A stretch of DNA of 50,221 bases, from the NCBI RefSeq assembly GCF_028682475.1, contig NZ_JANHLE010000037.1:1-50221 (forward strand), written 5' to 3'. This document shows, in pieces, positions 42,564 through 50,221 of the stretch (positions are counted from its first letter, which is position 1; every line of letters starts with the position of its first letter). The notes beneath the pieces are model-generated. The model was given only the letters and a program-made list of their open reading frames with translations, had not been told where the DNA came from and did no database searches. Made by a program: the position numbers and the translations under genes. The DNA is from Pseudomonas putida. Lineage in GTDB: Bacteria; Pseudomonadota; Gammaproteobacteria; Pseudomonadales; Pseudomonadaceae.

Positions 42564-44009
42564 ATGTTCGGATTAGAGGCCCTAGATCTCGCCCGAATTC
42601 AGTTCGCGTTTACCGTGTCTTTTCACATCCTGTTTCCGGCCATCACCATCGGCCTGGCGAGTTACCTGGCGGTGCTTGAAGGCTTGTGGCTGAAGACCAA
42701 CAACAGTGTCTACCGTGACCTTTACCACTTCTGGTCGAAAATCTTTGCCGTCAACTTCGGTATGGGTGTGGTCTCCGGCCTGGTCATGGCCTACCAATTC
42801 GGCACCAACTGGAGCAAGTTCTCCGACTTTGCCGGTTCCATCACCGGGCCGCTGCTGACCTATGAAGTGCTCACCGCCTTCTTCCTCGAGGCCGGTTTCC
42901 TTGGTGTCATGCTGTTTGGCTGGAACCGTGTCGGCCGCGGCCTGCACTTCTTTGCCACGGTCATGGTGGCCATCGGTACGATCATTTCCACCTTCTGGAT
43001 TCTGGCTTCCAACAGCTGGATGCAGACCCCGCAGGGTTACGAAATCGTCAACGGCGTCGTGATTCCGGTGGACTGGTTCGCGGTGATCTTCAACCCGTCG
43101 TTCCCTTATCGCCTGCTGCACATGGCCACCGCTGCCTTCGTTGCCACAGCGTTCTTCGTCGGCGCTTCGGCGGCCTGGCACCTGCTGCGTGGGCGTGACA
43201 ACCCGGCGATCCGCAAAATGCTCTCGATGGCGATGTGGATGGCCCTGATCGTGGCGCCGATTCAGGCCGTGATCGGTGACTTCCATGGCTTGAATACCCT
43301 CAAGCACCAGCCAGTGAAAATCGCCGCGATCGAGGGGCACTGGGAGAATGTCGGTGACGAACCGACCCCGCTGATTCTCTTCGGCATTCCCGACATGGAG
43401 GCCGAGACCACCCGCTTCAAACTGGAAATCCCGGCCCTGGGCAGCCTGATCCTGACCCACAGCCTGGACAAGCAAGTGCCGGCGATGAAGGAGTTCCCGA
43501 AGGAAGACCGGCCTAACTCCACCGTGGTGTTCTGGTCGTTCCGCATCATGGTCGGCCTGGGCATGCTGATGATCTTCGTCGGTCTGTGGAGCCTGTGGCT
43601 GCGCAAGCGCGACAAGATCTACAGCTCGCGGCCGTTCCTCTACCTGACCTTGTGGATGGGCCCGTCCGGCCTGATCGCGATTCTCGCCGGCTGGTTCACT
43701 ACCGAAGTTGGCCGTCAGCCCTGGGTGGTCTATGGCGTGATGCGCACTGCCGACGGTGTTTCGAACCACAGCTATACCCAGCTGGGCGTGACCCTGGTGA
43801 TGTTCGTGGTGGTGTACTTCGCCCTGTTCGGTGCGGGTTTGGGCTACATGATGCGTCTGGTGCGCAAAGGGCCGAAAACCGGCGAAGGCGAAGAGCCGAT
43901 CAAAGGTGGACCTGGCCAGAAACGTACCCCCGCGCGGCCGCTGTCTGCTGCCGATGACACTGACGATCATGACAATGGCGAACACGCCAGCCTGAACAAG
44001 GGGAACTGA
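42564..44009 (+). CDS. cioA: cyanide-insensitive terminal oxidase subunit I (bd type)
   Basis: This 481-residue membrane protein is subunit I of the cyanide-insensitive quinol oxidase, a cytochrome bd relative that reduces oxygen to water with ubiquinol. Heme ligand regions appear in ARIQFAFTVSFHILFPAI (His) and later helices. The Q-loop is short, as in CioA rather than E. coli CydA. The ATG at 42564 follows GAGGAAGC. The C-terminus is unusually charged (DDTDDHDNGEHASLNKGN). cioB follows after three bases. A perfect ANR box is upstream. Confidence 0.95.
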   Translation: MFGLEALDLARIQFAFTVSFHILFPAITIGLASYLAVLEGLWLKTNNSVYRDLYHFWSKIFAVNFGMGVVSGLVMAYQFGTNWSKFSDFAGSITGPLLTYEVLTAFFLEAGFLGVMLFGWNRVGRGLHFFATVMVAIGTIISTFWILASNSWMQTPQGYEIVNGVVIPVDWFAVIFNPSFPYRLLHMATAAFVATAFFVGASAAWHLLRGRDNPAIRKMLSMAMWMALIVAPIQAVIGDFHGLNTLKHQPVKIAAIEGHWENVGDEPTPLILFGIPDMEAETTRFKLEIPALGSLILTHSLDKQVPAMKEFPKEDRPNSTVVFWSFRIMVGLGMLMIFVGLWSLWLRKRDKIYSSRPFLYLTLWMGPSGLIAILAGWFTTEVGRQPWVVYGVMRTADGVSNHSYTQLGVTLVMFVVVYFALFGAGLGYMMRLVRKGPKTGEGEEPIKGGPGQKRTPARPLSAADDTDDHDNGEHASLNKGN

Positions 44010-44012
44010 GTC

Positions 44013-45020
44013 ATGGGTATTGATCTTCCACTGATCTGGGCCGTGATCATTATCTTCGGCATCATGATGTACGTGGTCATGGACGGCTTCGACCTGGGGA
44101 TCGGCATTCTCTTCCCCTTCGTCAAAGGCGAGCAGGACCGTGACGTGATGATGAACACCGTTGCGCCAGTCTGGGACGGTAACGAAACCTGGCTGGTCCT
44201 TGGCGGCGCGGCGCTGTTCGGCGCCTTCCCGCTGGCCTACGCGGTGGTGCTTTCGGCACTCTACCTGCCGCTGATGCTGATGCTGGTCGGCTTGATCTTC
44301 CGCGGTGTGGCGTTCGAGTTCCGCTTCAAGGCCACGGCTGAAAAGCGTCACCTCTGGGACAAGGCGTTCATCGGCGGCTCGCTCGCTGCGACCTTCTTCC
44401 AGGGCGTGGCCCTGGGGGCCTTCATCGAAGGCTTCAAGGTGGTCGACCGCAGCTATGTCGGTGGCGCCTTCGACTGGCTGACCCCGTTCAGTCTGTTCTG
44501 CGGGCTGGGGCTGATCGTCGCCTACGCCTTGCTCGGCTGCACCTGGCTGATCATGAAAACCGAAGGCAAGCTGCAACTGCAGATGCATGACCTGGCGCGT
44601 CCTTTGGCCCTGGTGCTGCTGGCAGTGACCGGTATCGTCAGTATCTGGACGCCGCTGGCGCACCCGGAGATCGCCTCGCGCTGGTTCACCCTGCCTAACC
44701 TGTTCTGGTTCCTGCCGGTGCCGATCCTGGTGCTGGTGACCCTCTACGGCTTGCTCAAGGCGGTGGCACGCAATGCGCACTACACCCCGTTCCTGCTGAC
44801 CCTGGCGTTGATCTTCCTTGGCTACAGTGGTCTGGGCATCAGCTTGTGGCCGAACATCATTCCACCATCGGTTTCGATCTGGGACGCTGCCGCACCCCCG
44901 CAGAGCCAGGGCTTCATGCTGGTGGGGGCGCTGTTCATCATTCCGTTCATCCTGGGTTACACCTTCTGGAGCTACTACGTGTTCCGCGGCAAGGTGACCC
45001 ACGAGGATGGCTACCACTAG
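44013..45020 (+). CDS. cioB: cyanide-insensitive terminal oxidase subunit II
   Basis: This 335-residue membrane protein is the CydB-like second subunit of the oxidase, which pairs with CioA in the inner membrane. The N-terminal IDLPLIWAVIIIFGIMMYVVMDGFDLGIGILFPF and the WDGNETWLVLGGAALFGAFPLAYA segments are diagnostic of the family. About eight helices are predicted. It begins three bases after cioA. A 51-residue third protein follows 12 bases later, and a strong terminator closes the operon. Confidence 0.95.
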   Translation: MGIDLPLIWAVIIIFGIMMYVVMDGFDLGIGILFPFVKGEQDRDVMMNTVAPVWDGNETWLVLGGAALFGAFPLAYAVVLSALYLPLMLMLVGLIFRGVAFEFRFKATAEKRHLWDKAFIGGSLAATFFQGVALGAFIEGFKVVDRSYVGGAFDWLTPFSLFCGLGLIVAYALLGCTWLIMKTEGKLQLQMHDLARPLALVLLAVTGIVSIWTPLAHPEIASRWFTLPNLFWFLPVPILVLVTLYGLLKAVARNAHYTPFLLTLALIFLGYSGLGISLWPNIIPPSVSIWDAAAPPQSQGFMLVGALFIIPFILGYTFWSYYVFRGKVTHEDGYH

Positions 45021-45032
45021 GAGGGCCCGGCG

Positions 45033-45188
45033 ATGACTGGCAAACACACCTTCGATGAAGAGAAAAAGCCGCTCTGGCAACGGCTGGGCTGGCTGGCGGT
45101 GATCTGGGCCGGCAGCGTGCTGGCCCTGGGGATTGTTGCCTGGCTGATGCGCATGTTTATGGCTGCAGCGGGTTTAAGCACCCACTAA
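45033..45188 (+). CDS. DUF2474-type small membrane protein of the cio operon
   Basis: This 51-residue protein starts MTGKHTFDEEKKPLWQRLGW and has a single hydrophobic helix at about residues 19-40 (LAVIWAGSVLALGIVAWLMR). It is a DUF2474-like protein, the small third gene commonly found after cioAB and comparable in position to CydX in E. coli, which stabilises the oxidase. A GGAGGG site lies ahead of the ATG. The charged N-terminus and the lack of other domains support a structural or assembly role; this is inference. Confidence 0.85.
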   Translation: MTGKHTFDEEKKPLWQRLGWLAVIWAGSVLALGIVAWLMRMFMAAAGLSTH

Positions 45189-45224
45189 AGCGCATTTCCC
45201 ATCCCGCCTTGCGGCGGATTTACC

Positions 45225-45259
45225 ACCCTTCACAGTGTGAGCTGTGAAGGGTTTTTTTT
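45225..45259 (+). terminator. intrinsic terminator of the cio operon
   Basis: An 11-base stem ACCCTTCACAG / CTGTGAAGGGT with a six-base loop is followed by a run of Ts (eight, 45252-45259). It sits 36 bases after the small DUF2474 gene and also separates the convergent rlmG gene. Confidence 0.92.
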
Positions 45260-45270
45260 GCCTACTGCAT

Positions 45271-46395
45271 CTACTTACGCGCTTTGAGCACCACGAACTT
45301 CGGCGTCGCCGCCACTTGCTCAACGCCACGGAACAGGCGTGCCAGCTTGCTGTGGTAGCCCAGGTGGCGGTTGCCGACGATGTACAGCGCACCGCCGACC
45401 ACCAGCGCTTCGCGCGCCTGTTGGAACATGCGCCAGGCGAGGAAGTCGCCGACCACCTGCTGCTGGTGGAAGGGCGGGTTGCACAACACGACGTCCAGTG
45501 ACTGTGCCGGCTGGCCCGCCAGGCCATCGTCGGCGCGCACGCTGACTTCACGCTGACCCAGCGCCGCCTGCCAGTTTTCCAGTGCCGACTGGGTGGCCAT
45601 GTAGGACTCATCGACCAGGGTGTAGTGGGCTTGCGGGTTGCTCAAGGCGCTGACGATCGCCAGCACGCCATTGCCGCAACCGAGGTCGGCGACCCGGGCT
45701 GAGCCGAGGTTGTGGGGCAGGTGAGGCAGGAACGCGCGGGTGCCGATGTCCAGGCCTTCACGGCAGAACACATTGGCATGGTTGAGCAGTTCCAGGCGTG
45801 GCGCATCCAGTTGGTAGCGCGTTGGGTAGGGGGAGGTGAATGCGCCTTTGTCCTCGACCGTGGCAATCAGCAGGCGGGCTTTCTTCTGCGCCAGCGACGC
45901 CTGTACCGGGCCGATGTATTTTTCCAGCAGATCACCGGCCGCGCGTGGCAGGTGTTTGATCATCGCACCGGCAATGACCTGGGCACCGGGTGCCAGATGC
46001 CCCTGCAAGCGGATCAGTTGCTCTTCGAGCAGCGCGAGGGTCTTGGGCACGCGCACCAGCACCCGGTCGAACGGGCCTTGCCAGTGGGCGTTTGCCGCTA
46101 TGAATGGCAGCGCGTCGAAAGCCTGGCCATTACGCACCAGGTTTTTCTCCAGCGCCAGGCGGGCCAGGTACGAATCACCGCTGCTGGCGACCTGCAGATG
46201 GCGGCTCAGGCTGATGGCCAAGGCCCCGAAGCTGTCATTGAGAACCAGCACGCGGCTGCTGGCATCTGGCTGTTGCTTGGCCAGATGCTGCAGCAGGTAC
46301 TCGTCGGCAGCATCGAAAGCTTGCAGGGGATCGTTGGCTTGCTCGGGCTGGCGAAGCAGGTCGAGCTCGGCGAAGGGGCTGGTCAACAAGGGCAT
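45271..46395 (-). CDS. rlmG: 23S rRNA (guanine-1835-N2)-methyltransferase RlmG
   Basis: This 374-residue SAM-dependent enzyme makes m2G1835 in 23S rRNA. Two tandem methyltransferase-like domains are present; the catalytic one carries the motif VADLGCGNGVLAIVSAL and the target-base motif VLCNPPFHQQQ. The start is taken at MPLLTSPFAELDL (46395), which gives the usual family length; an in-frame ATG seven codons upstream is possible and neither has a strong ribosome site. It converges on the cio operon terminator. Confidence 0.92.
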   Translation of the reverse strand: MPLLTSPFAELDLLRQPEQANDPLQAFDAADEYLLQHLAKQQPDASSRVLVLNDSFGALAISLSRHLQVASSGDSYLARLALEKNLVRNGQAFDALPFIAANAHWQGPFDRVLVRVPKTLALLEEQLIRLQGHLAPGAQVIAGAMIKHLPRAAGDLLEKYIGPVQASLAQKKARLLIATVEDKGAFTSPYPTRYQLDAPRLELLNHANVFCREGLDIGTRAFLPHLPHNLGSARVADLGCGNGVLAIVSALSNPQAHYTLVDESYMATQSALENWQAALGQREVSVRADDGLAGQPAQSLDVVLCNPPFHQQQVVGDFLAWRMFQQAREALVVGGALYIVGNRHLGYHSKLARLFRGVEQVAATPKFVVLKARK

Positions 46396-46483
46396 GGCTT
46401 TAAGGCTCTGAGACATGGTCGCGCGACGCAGTCGGCCGCGTTTTACAGGGGCATGATTCTACAGGGCTTTGGATGGCAGGGGG

Positions 46484-47179
46484 TTATCCCAATAGGCCGC
46501 TCATGGCAGCAGTCGCAATGGCGCCAGTTTTGTTACTGCAGTTCAGCTTGGTGATGATGCTGCGGATATGGAAGTTTACCGTGCTTTGCGACAGCGAGAG
46601 GATGCAGGAGATGTCGGCAGCGGTCTTGCCGGCAGCTGACCATTTCAGCACTTCGGTTTCCCGGGTGGAGAGTTTGGGTTTGCTTGATGGGTGGTCAAAT
46701 ATCAGCGTGTGCATCAGGTTACACAACCACATGGTCTTCCCGGCCATTTCGTAGTATTCGCTTCTGTCGACCGGTGTATGACTGCGGATCACGCTTAACA
46801 GGCTTACGTTACGATGCAGGTCGTGTGCAGATTGGCTCCAGCCGTAACGCAGTCCATATTGTCGGGCCTGCTCCCAAAGTTCGGGGGTCTCTCGAAAGGC
46901 ATCATCGTCCCAGAGAATAGGCAGCAACGAATCATGGCAATAGGCGACGATCGGGTCGATGCTCTGGTAGTTGCAGCGCTGATAGCACTCGTTCCAGGCC
47001 TTGGGAAAGTTACTATAAGTCTTGAACTGCGGGTGCAGGGAAGGGTTTGCCGGGGTCGGGGTGAAGGCAAAATACTCCATGCCCAGCTGTGCCGCCAGAG
47101 ACGCCGCCAAGTCGAATCTCCGATGTTCCTCTGTTTCACTGAGCAGTTGTTTCAGCTGAACTTCCTGTCGGTATGGCAT
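46484..47179 (-). CDS. ppoR: LuxR-solo quorum-sensing regulator (PpoR type)
   Basis: This 231-residue regulator has an N-terminal autoinducer-binding domain and a C-terminal LuxR helix-turn-helix (LSTRETEVLKWSAAGKTAADISCILSLSQSTVNFHI). The acyl-homoserine-lactone pocket residues of TraR/LuxR are retained: W and Y in AWNECY, DP in SIDPIV, W in ILWDD and G in YGWSQS. No luxI-type synthase is in the window, so it is a solo. PpoR is known in P. putida and binds acyl-homoserine lactones; neighbours rlmG and fpr match my recollection of that locus. The ATG at 47179 is chosen by family length. Confidence 0.9.
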   Translation of the reverse strand: MPYRQEVQLKQLLSETEEHRRFDLAASLAAQLGMEYFAFTPTPANPSLHPQFKTYSNFPKAWNECYQRCNYQSIDPIVAYCHDSLLPILWDDDAFRETPELWEQARQYGLRYGWSQSAHDLHRNVSLLSVIRSHTPVDRSEYYEMAGKTMWLCNLMHTLIFDHPSSKPKLSTRETEVLKWSAAGKTAADISCILSLSQSTVNFHIRSIITKLNCSNKTGAIATAAMSGLLG

Positions 47180-47419
47180 GGCTACTGCCTCGTGCAATTT
47201 GGATCCAAATTTCACTTTATAGAAAAACAGTGTAGGAATTACCTGACTCTTTTGCTGAGTTTTTTTCGTTACAAGCAAGTGCTTTTTTATCAGTTTGGGT
47301 CTTGGACCGACATGAAATCTGCGTGTCGACCGTGGCCGTGGCGATGCCACTACAATCCAGCGGTGTTTATCCTGGCGCGATTGCGCGACACTGGGCGCAT
47401 CTGTTTTTTGGAGTAAGTC

Positions 47420-48196
47420 ATGACTGCCAGTGCTGAAAAGTTCACCCGCCAGACGTTGCTCGACGTCCAGCCGCTGACCCCAAGCCTGTTCAGCCTGCGC
47501 ACTACGCGTGATCAGGGATTCCGCTTCCGCTCCGGCCAGTTCGCCCGCCTGGGGGTGACCAAGGCCGATGGCAGTGTGGTCTGGCGCGCTTATTCAATGG
47601 TCTCGTCGCCGTTTGACGAGCACCTGGATTTCTTTTCCATCGTGGTGCCGGGAGGGGAATTCACCAGCGAGCTGAGTCGTCTGCAGGAAGGCGACAGCTT
47701 GTTGATCGATCGTCAGGCCTTTGGCTTTCTGACCCTGGACCGTTTTGTCGATGGCCGTGATCTGTGGTTGCTGGCCACAGGCACCGGCATCGCACCGTTC
47801 GTCTCGATCCTGCAGGACTTTGAAGTCTGGGAGCGTTTCGAGTCGATCAAACTGGTGTATTCGGTGCGAGAAGCCAAGGAGCTGGCGTACCTGGACCTGA
47901 TCGCCGGTCTGGAGCAGCGTGACTATCTGGCCGAGTTTGCCGGCAAGTTGCAGTTCATTCCGGTGGTCACGCGCGAACAGCATCCCGGTGCTCTCAATGA
48001 GCGCATCACCACCCTGATCGAGAACGGAGAGCTTGAGCGCGCTGCGGGCCTGGCGCTGACGCCGGAGCATTCGCGGGTAATGCTCTGCGGCAATCCGCAG
48101 ATGATCGACGACACCCGCCAGGTGCTCAAGCAGCGTGGCCTGAACCTGAGCCTGAGCCGCCGCCCCGGGCAGGTTGCGGTAGAGAACTACTGGTAG
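47420..48196 (+). CDS. fpr: ferredoxin-NADP reductase
   Basis: This 258-residue flavoprotein transfers electrons between NADPH and ferredoxin or flavodoxin. The FAD motif is RAYSMVSSP near residue 56, the NADP motif is LLATGTGIAPFVSIL, and the C-terminus VAVENYW is the typical bacterial Fpr end. P. putida has more than one fpr gene; the position beside mscL and radA suggests the copy not paired with finR. It is divergent from ppoR across 240 bases. Confidence 0.93.
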   Translation: MTASAEKFTRQTLLDVQPLTPSLFSLRTTRDQGFRFRSGQFARLGVTKADGSVVWRAYSMVSSPFDEHLDFFSIVVPGGEFTSELSRLQEGDSLLIDRQAFGFLTLDRFVDGRDLWLLATGTGIAPFVSILQDFEVWERFESIKLVYSVREAKELAYLDLIAGLEQRDYLAEFAGKLQFIPVVTREQHPGALNERITTLIENGELERAAGLALTPEHSRVMLCGNPQMIDDTRQVLKQRGLNLSLSRRPGQVAVENYW

Positions 48197-48234
48197 GAGC
48201 TGGCGACAGCCTGCGATGGGCCGCAAAGCGGCCC
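48193..48234. repeat. degenerate REP with adjoining hairpin
   Basis: A degraded REP unit (gtaggagctggcgacagcctgcgat, 48193-48217) is followed by the hairpin GGGCCGC-AAA-GCGGCCC (48218-48234) between the convergent fpr and mscL genes. No T-run follows. Confidence 0.6.
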
Positions 48235-48244
48235 CGGGGCTGGA

Positions 48245-48658
48245 TCAGGGCTGCCGATTCTGCGTCTTGAGCAGGTCGCGGATCTCGGTAAGCAGCTCTT
48301 CTTCCTTGGTTGGTACCGGTGGCAGGCTTGGCGCTTCGGCTTCTTCGCGTTTCAGGCGGTTGATCGCCTTGACGCCCATGAAGATCGCGAAGGCGACGAT
48401 GATGAAGTCGAGAATGGTCTGGATGAATTTGCCATAGGCCAGCACCACTGCCGGTACATCGCCTTCGGCGGCTTTGAGGGTGACGGCAAGATCACTGAAG
48501 TCGACACCGCCGATCAGCAAACCAATCGGTGGCATGATCACATCACCCACAAAGGATGAAACGATTTTGCCAAAGGCGGCGCCGATGATGATACCGACGG
48601 CCATGTCGACCACATTCCCTTTGACCGCAAAGGCCTTGAATTCACTGAGCACGCCCAT
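48245..48658 (-). CDS. mscL: large-conductance mechanosensitive channel
   Basis: This 137-residue inner-membrane channel opens under membrane tension to release solutes on osmotic downshock. The N-terminal GVLSEFKAFAVKGNVVDMAVGIIIGAAFGKIVSSFV is the first helix and pore region, followed by the second helix and a charged cytoplasmic tail (LKREEAEAPSLPPVPTKEEELLTEIRDLL). The length is the family norm. It is transcribed away from radA, towards fpr. Confidence 0.96.
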   Translation of the reverse strand: MGVLSEFKAFAVKGNVVDMAVGIIIGAAFGKIVSSFVGDVIMPPIGLLIGGVDFSDLAVTLKAAEGDVPAVVLAYGKFIQTILDFIIVAFAIFMGVKAINRLKREEAEAPSLPPVPTKEEELLTEIRDLLKTQNRQP

Positions 48659-48832
48659 GGTTTATTCCTTGTAACAGATGAGTTGGTAAACGCAGTGTAA
48701 TTCAGCTACACGCTTCATGCTCCGCGCTGCTGTTACAGACTGCAGTTATATCGAATAGTTTTGTCGTTTTATGTGGCCGCCCAGGTCACGTAGGTCGGCT
48801 ATCATGGTTCCTTTTTCCGAGGACCGTCCCCC

Positions 48833-50200
48833 ATGGCCAAGGCCAAGCGCATGTACGGCTGCACTGAGTGCGGCGCGACCTTTCCGAAATGGGCCGGACA
48901 GTGCGGTGAGTGCGGGGCCTGGAACACCCTGGTCGAGACCGTGCTGGAAAGCGGCGCTGCAGCAGCGCCCAGTGGCCGCACCGGCTGGGCCGGGCAGCAG
49001 GCGCAGATCAAGACCCTGGCCGAAGTCAGCGTCGAAGAGATTCCGCGCTTCAGCACCGCCAGCGCCGAGCTCGACCGGGTGCTGGGCGGTGGCCTGGTCG
49101 ACGGCTCGGTGGTGCTGATTGGCGGCGACCCGGGTATCGGCAAATCGACCATTCTTCTGCAAACCCTGTGCGCCATCGCTACGCGCATGCCGGCGCTGTA
49201 TGTCACCGGTGAAGAGTCCCAGCAGCAGGTGGCGATGCGTGCCCGGCGCCTGGGATTGCCCCAGGATCAGTTGCGGGTGATGACCGAAACCTGCATCGAA
49301 GCGATCATTGCCACCGCCCGGGTGGAAAAGCCCAAGGTCATGGTGATCGATTCGATCCAGACCATTTTCACCGAGCAGTTGCAGTCGGCGCCTGGCGGTG
49401 TCTCCCAGGTGCGTGAGAGCGCCGCATTGCTGGTGCGTTACGCCAAGCAGAGCGGCACGGCGATCTTCCTGGTTGGTCATGTCACCAAGGAAGGCGCGCT
49501 GGCAGGTCCCCGGGTGCTGGAGCACATGGTCGATACCGTGCTGTATTTCGAAGGCGAGTCCGACGGCCGCCTGCGTTTGCTGCGGGCGGTGAAGAACCGT
49601 TTCGGTGCAGTCAATGAGCTGGGCGTGTTCGGTATGACCGACCGCGGTTTGAAGGAGGTCTCCAACCCGTCGGCGATCTTCCTCACCCGTGCCCAGGAGG
49701 AAGTCCCCGGCAGTGTGGTCATGGCCACCTGGGAAGGTACCCGGCCGATGCTGGTGGAAGTCCAGGCGCTGGTCGATGACAGTCACCTGTCGAACCCGCG
49801 CCGGGTCACCCTGGGCCTGGACCAGAACCGTCTGGCCATGCTCCTGGCGGTGCTGCATCGCCACGGCGGTATTCCGACCCATGACCAGGATGTGTTCCTC
49901 AACGTGGTCGGTGGGGTCAAGGTGCTGGAGACGGCGTCCGACCTGGCATTGATGGCGGCGATCATGTCCAGCCTGCGCAACCGTCCGCTGGATAACAGCC
50001 TGCTGGTGTTTGGCGAGGTTGGCCTGTCGGGTGAAGTGCGCCCGGTTCCCAGTGGCCAGGAGCGCCTGAAAGAAGCAGCCAAGCATGGCTTCAAACGCGC
50101 CATCGTGCCCAAGGGCAATGCGCCCAAGGAAGCGCCGCCAGGATTACAGGTGATTGCCGTCACTCGTCTGGAGCAGGCGCTGGATGCGTTGTTCGAGTAG
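48833..50200 (+). CDS. radA: DNA repair protein RadA
   Basis: This 455-residue RecA-related ATPase promotes branch migration during recombination. A zinc finger (C10, C13, C24, C27) opens the protein. The Walker A loop GGDPGIGKST is at about residues 97-106 and the RadA-specific KNRFG motif is near residue 256. A Lon-protease-like C-terminal domain (DVFLNVVGGVKVLE to the end) completes the family architecture. The gene ends 21 bases before the window edge. The trailing 18 bases look like the start of another REP element. Confidence 0.96.
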   Translation: MAKAKRMYGCTECGATFPKWAGQCGECGAWNTLVETVLESGAAAAPSGRTGWAGQQAQIKTLAEVSVEEIPRFSTASAELDRVLGGGLVDGSVVLIGGDPGIGKSTILLQTLCAIATRMPALYVTGEESQQQVAMRARRLGLPQDQLRVMTETCIEAIIATARVEKPKVMVIDSIQTIFTEQLQSAPGGVSQVRESAALLVRYAKQSGTAIFLVGHVTKEGALAGPRVLEHMVDTVLYFEGESDGRLRLLRAVKNRFGAVNELGVFGMTDRGLKEVSNPSAIFLTRAQEEVPGSVVMATWEGTRPMLVEVQALVDDSHLSNPRRVTLGLDQNRLAMLLAVLHRHGGIPTHDQDVFLNVVGGVKVLETASDLALMAAIMSSLRNRPLDNSLLVFGEVGLSGEVRPVPSGQERLKEAAKHGFKRAIVPKGNAPKEAPPGLQVIAVTRLEQALDALFE

Positions 50201-50203
50201 CAG

Positions 50204-50221
50204 GTGGTGGGAGCTGGCTTG
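50204..50221. repeat. partial REP element at the window edge
   Basis: The sequence gtggtgggagctggcttg after radA matches the start of a Pseudomonas REP unit and is cut off by the end of the window. Confidence 0.5.

Noticed and set aside
42582..45080. An 832-residue open frame antisense to cioAB
   Set aside because: Composition is rich in His, Gln and Arg as expected of antisense frames of membrane proteins; no ribosome site or family motif.

Overview
The window is about 50 kb of high-GC chromosome from a Pseudomonas, most likely of the P. putida group. This rests on the recognisable gene sequences (recCBD, yfiRNB, mmsAB, an mcpS-like chemoreceptor, pcaHG, cioAB, rlmG, ppoR, fpr, mscL, radA), on Pseudomonas-type REP palindromes between genes, and on a gene order that, from memory, largely follows P. 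putida KT2440 around its recBCD-to-radA region. No rRNA, tRNA, CRISPR array, transposase or prophage structural gene was seen.

Layout. 90-9324 holds recC-recB-recD, translationally coupled by 4-bp overlaps. 9438-11785 is the complete yfiR-yfiN-yfiB c-di-GMP signalling module. 11980-14015 is a lower-GC accessory islet: a colicin-type DNase toxin gene, its immunity gene, and a second immunity gene that still carries the 3' end of a lost nuclease gene. 14261-17770 is valine catabolism (mmsA, mmsB) with a divergent LysR regulator. 17863-22080 has a cupin, two LysR regulators, a TauE/SafE permease, a small monooxygenase and an MdaB-like quinone reductase. 22198-26996 has periplasmic gamma-glutamyltransferase, an McpS-like chemoreceptor and a membrane-anchored zinc peptidase.

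27197-35661 forms an aromatic/hydroaromatic catabolic block: pcaHG (protocatechuate 3,4-dioxygenase), an IclR regulator, a DMT permease, an MFS permease, a fused 3-dehydroshikimate dehydratase (QuiC1 type), a TetR regulator and a shikimate-dehydrogenase homologue. Together these could take shikimate or 3-dehydroshikimate into the cell, convert it to protocatechuate and open the ring. Palindromes lie in several of the promoters.

35822-42188 carries a phosphodiesterase-like protein, a periplasmic cupin, a LysR regulator, trmA coupled to a purine permease, a GNAT acetyltransferase and a DJ-1/PfpI-fold protein that lacks the family cysteine. 42564-45188 is the cyanide-insensitive oxidase operon cioA-cioB plus a 51-residue membrane protein; a perfect ANR/FNR box lies upstream and a strong terminator downstream. 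45271-50200 has rlmG, the LuxR solo ppoR, fpr, mscL and radA.

Most of the window is ordinary core genome. The parts most worth a second look are the toxin/immunity islet with its nuclease-tail fossil, the shikimate-to-protocatechuate block with its candidate operators, and the cysteine-less DJ-1-like protein.
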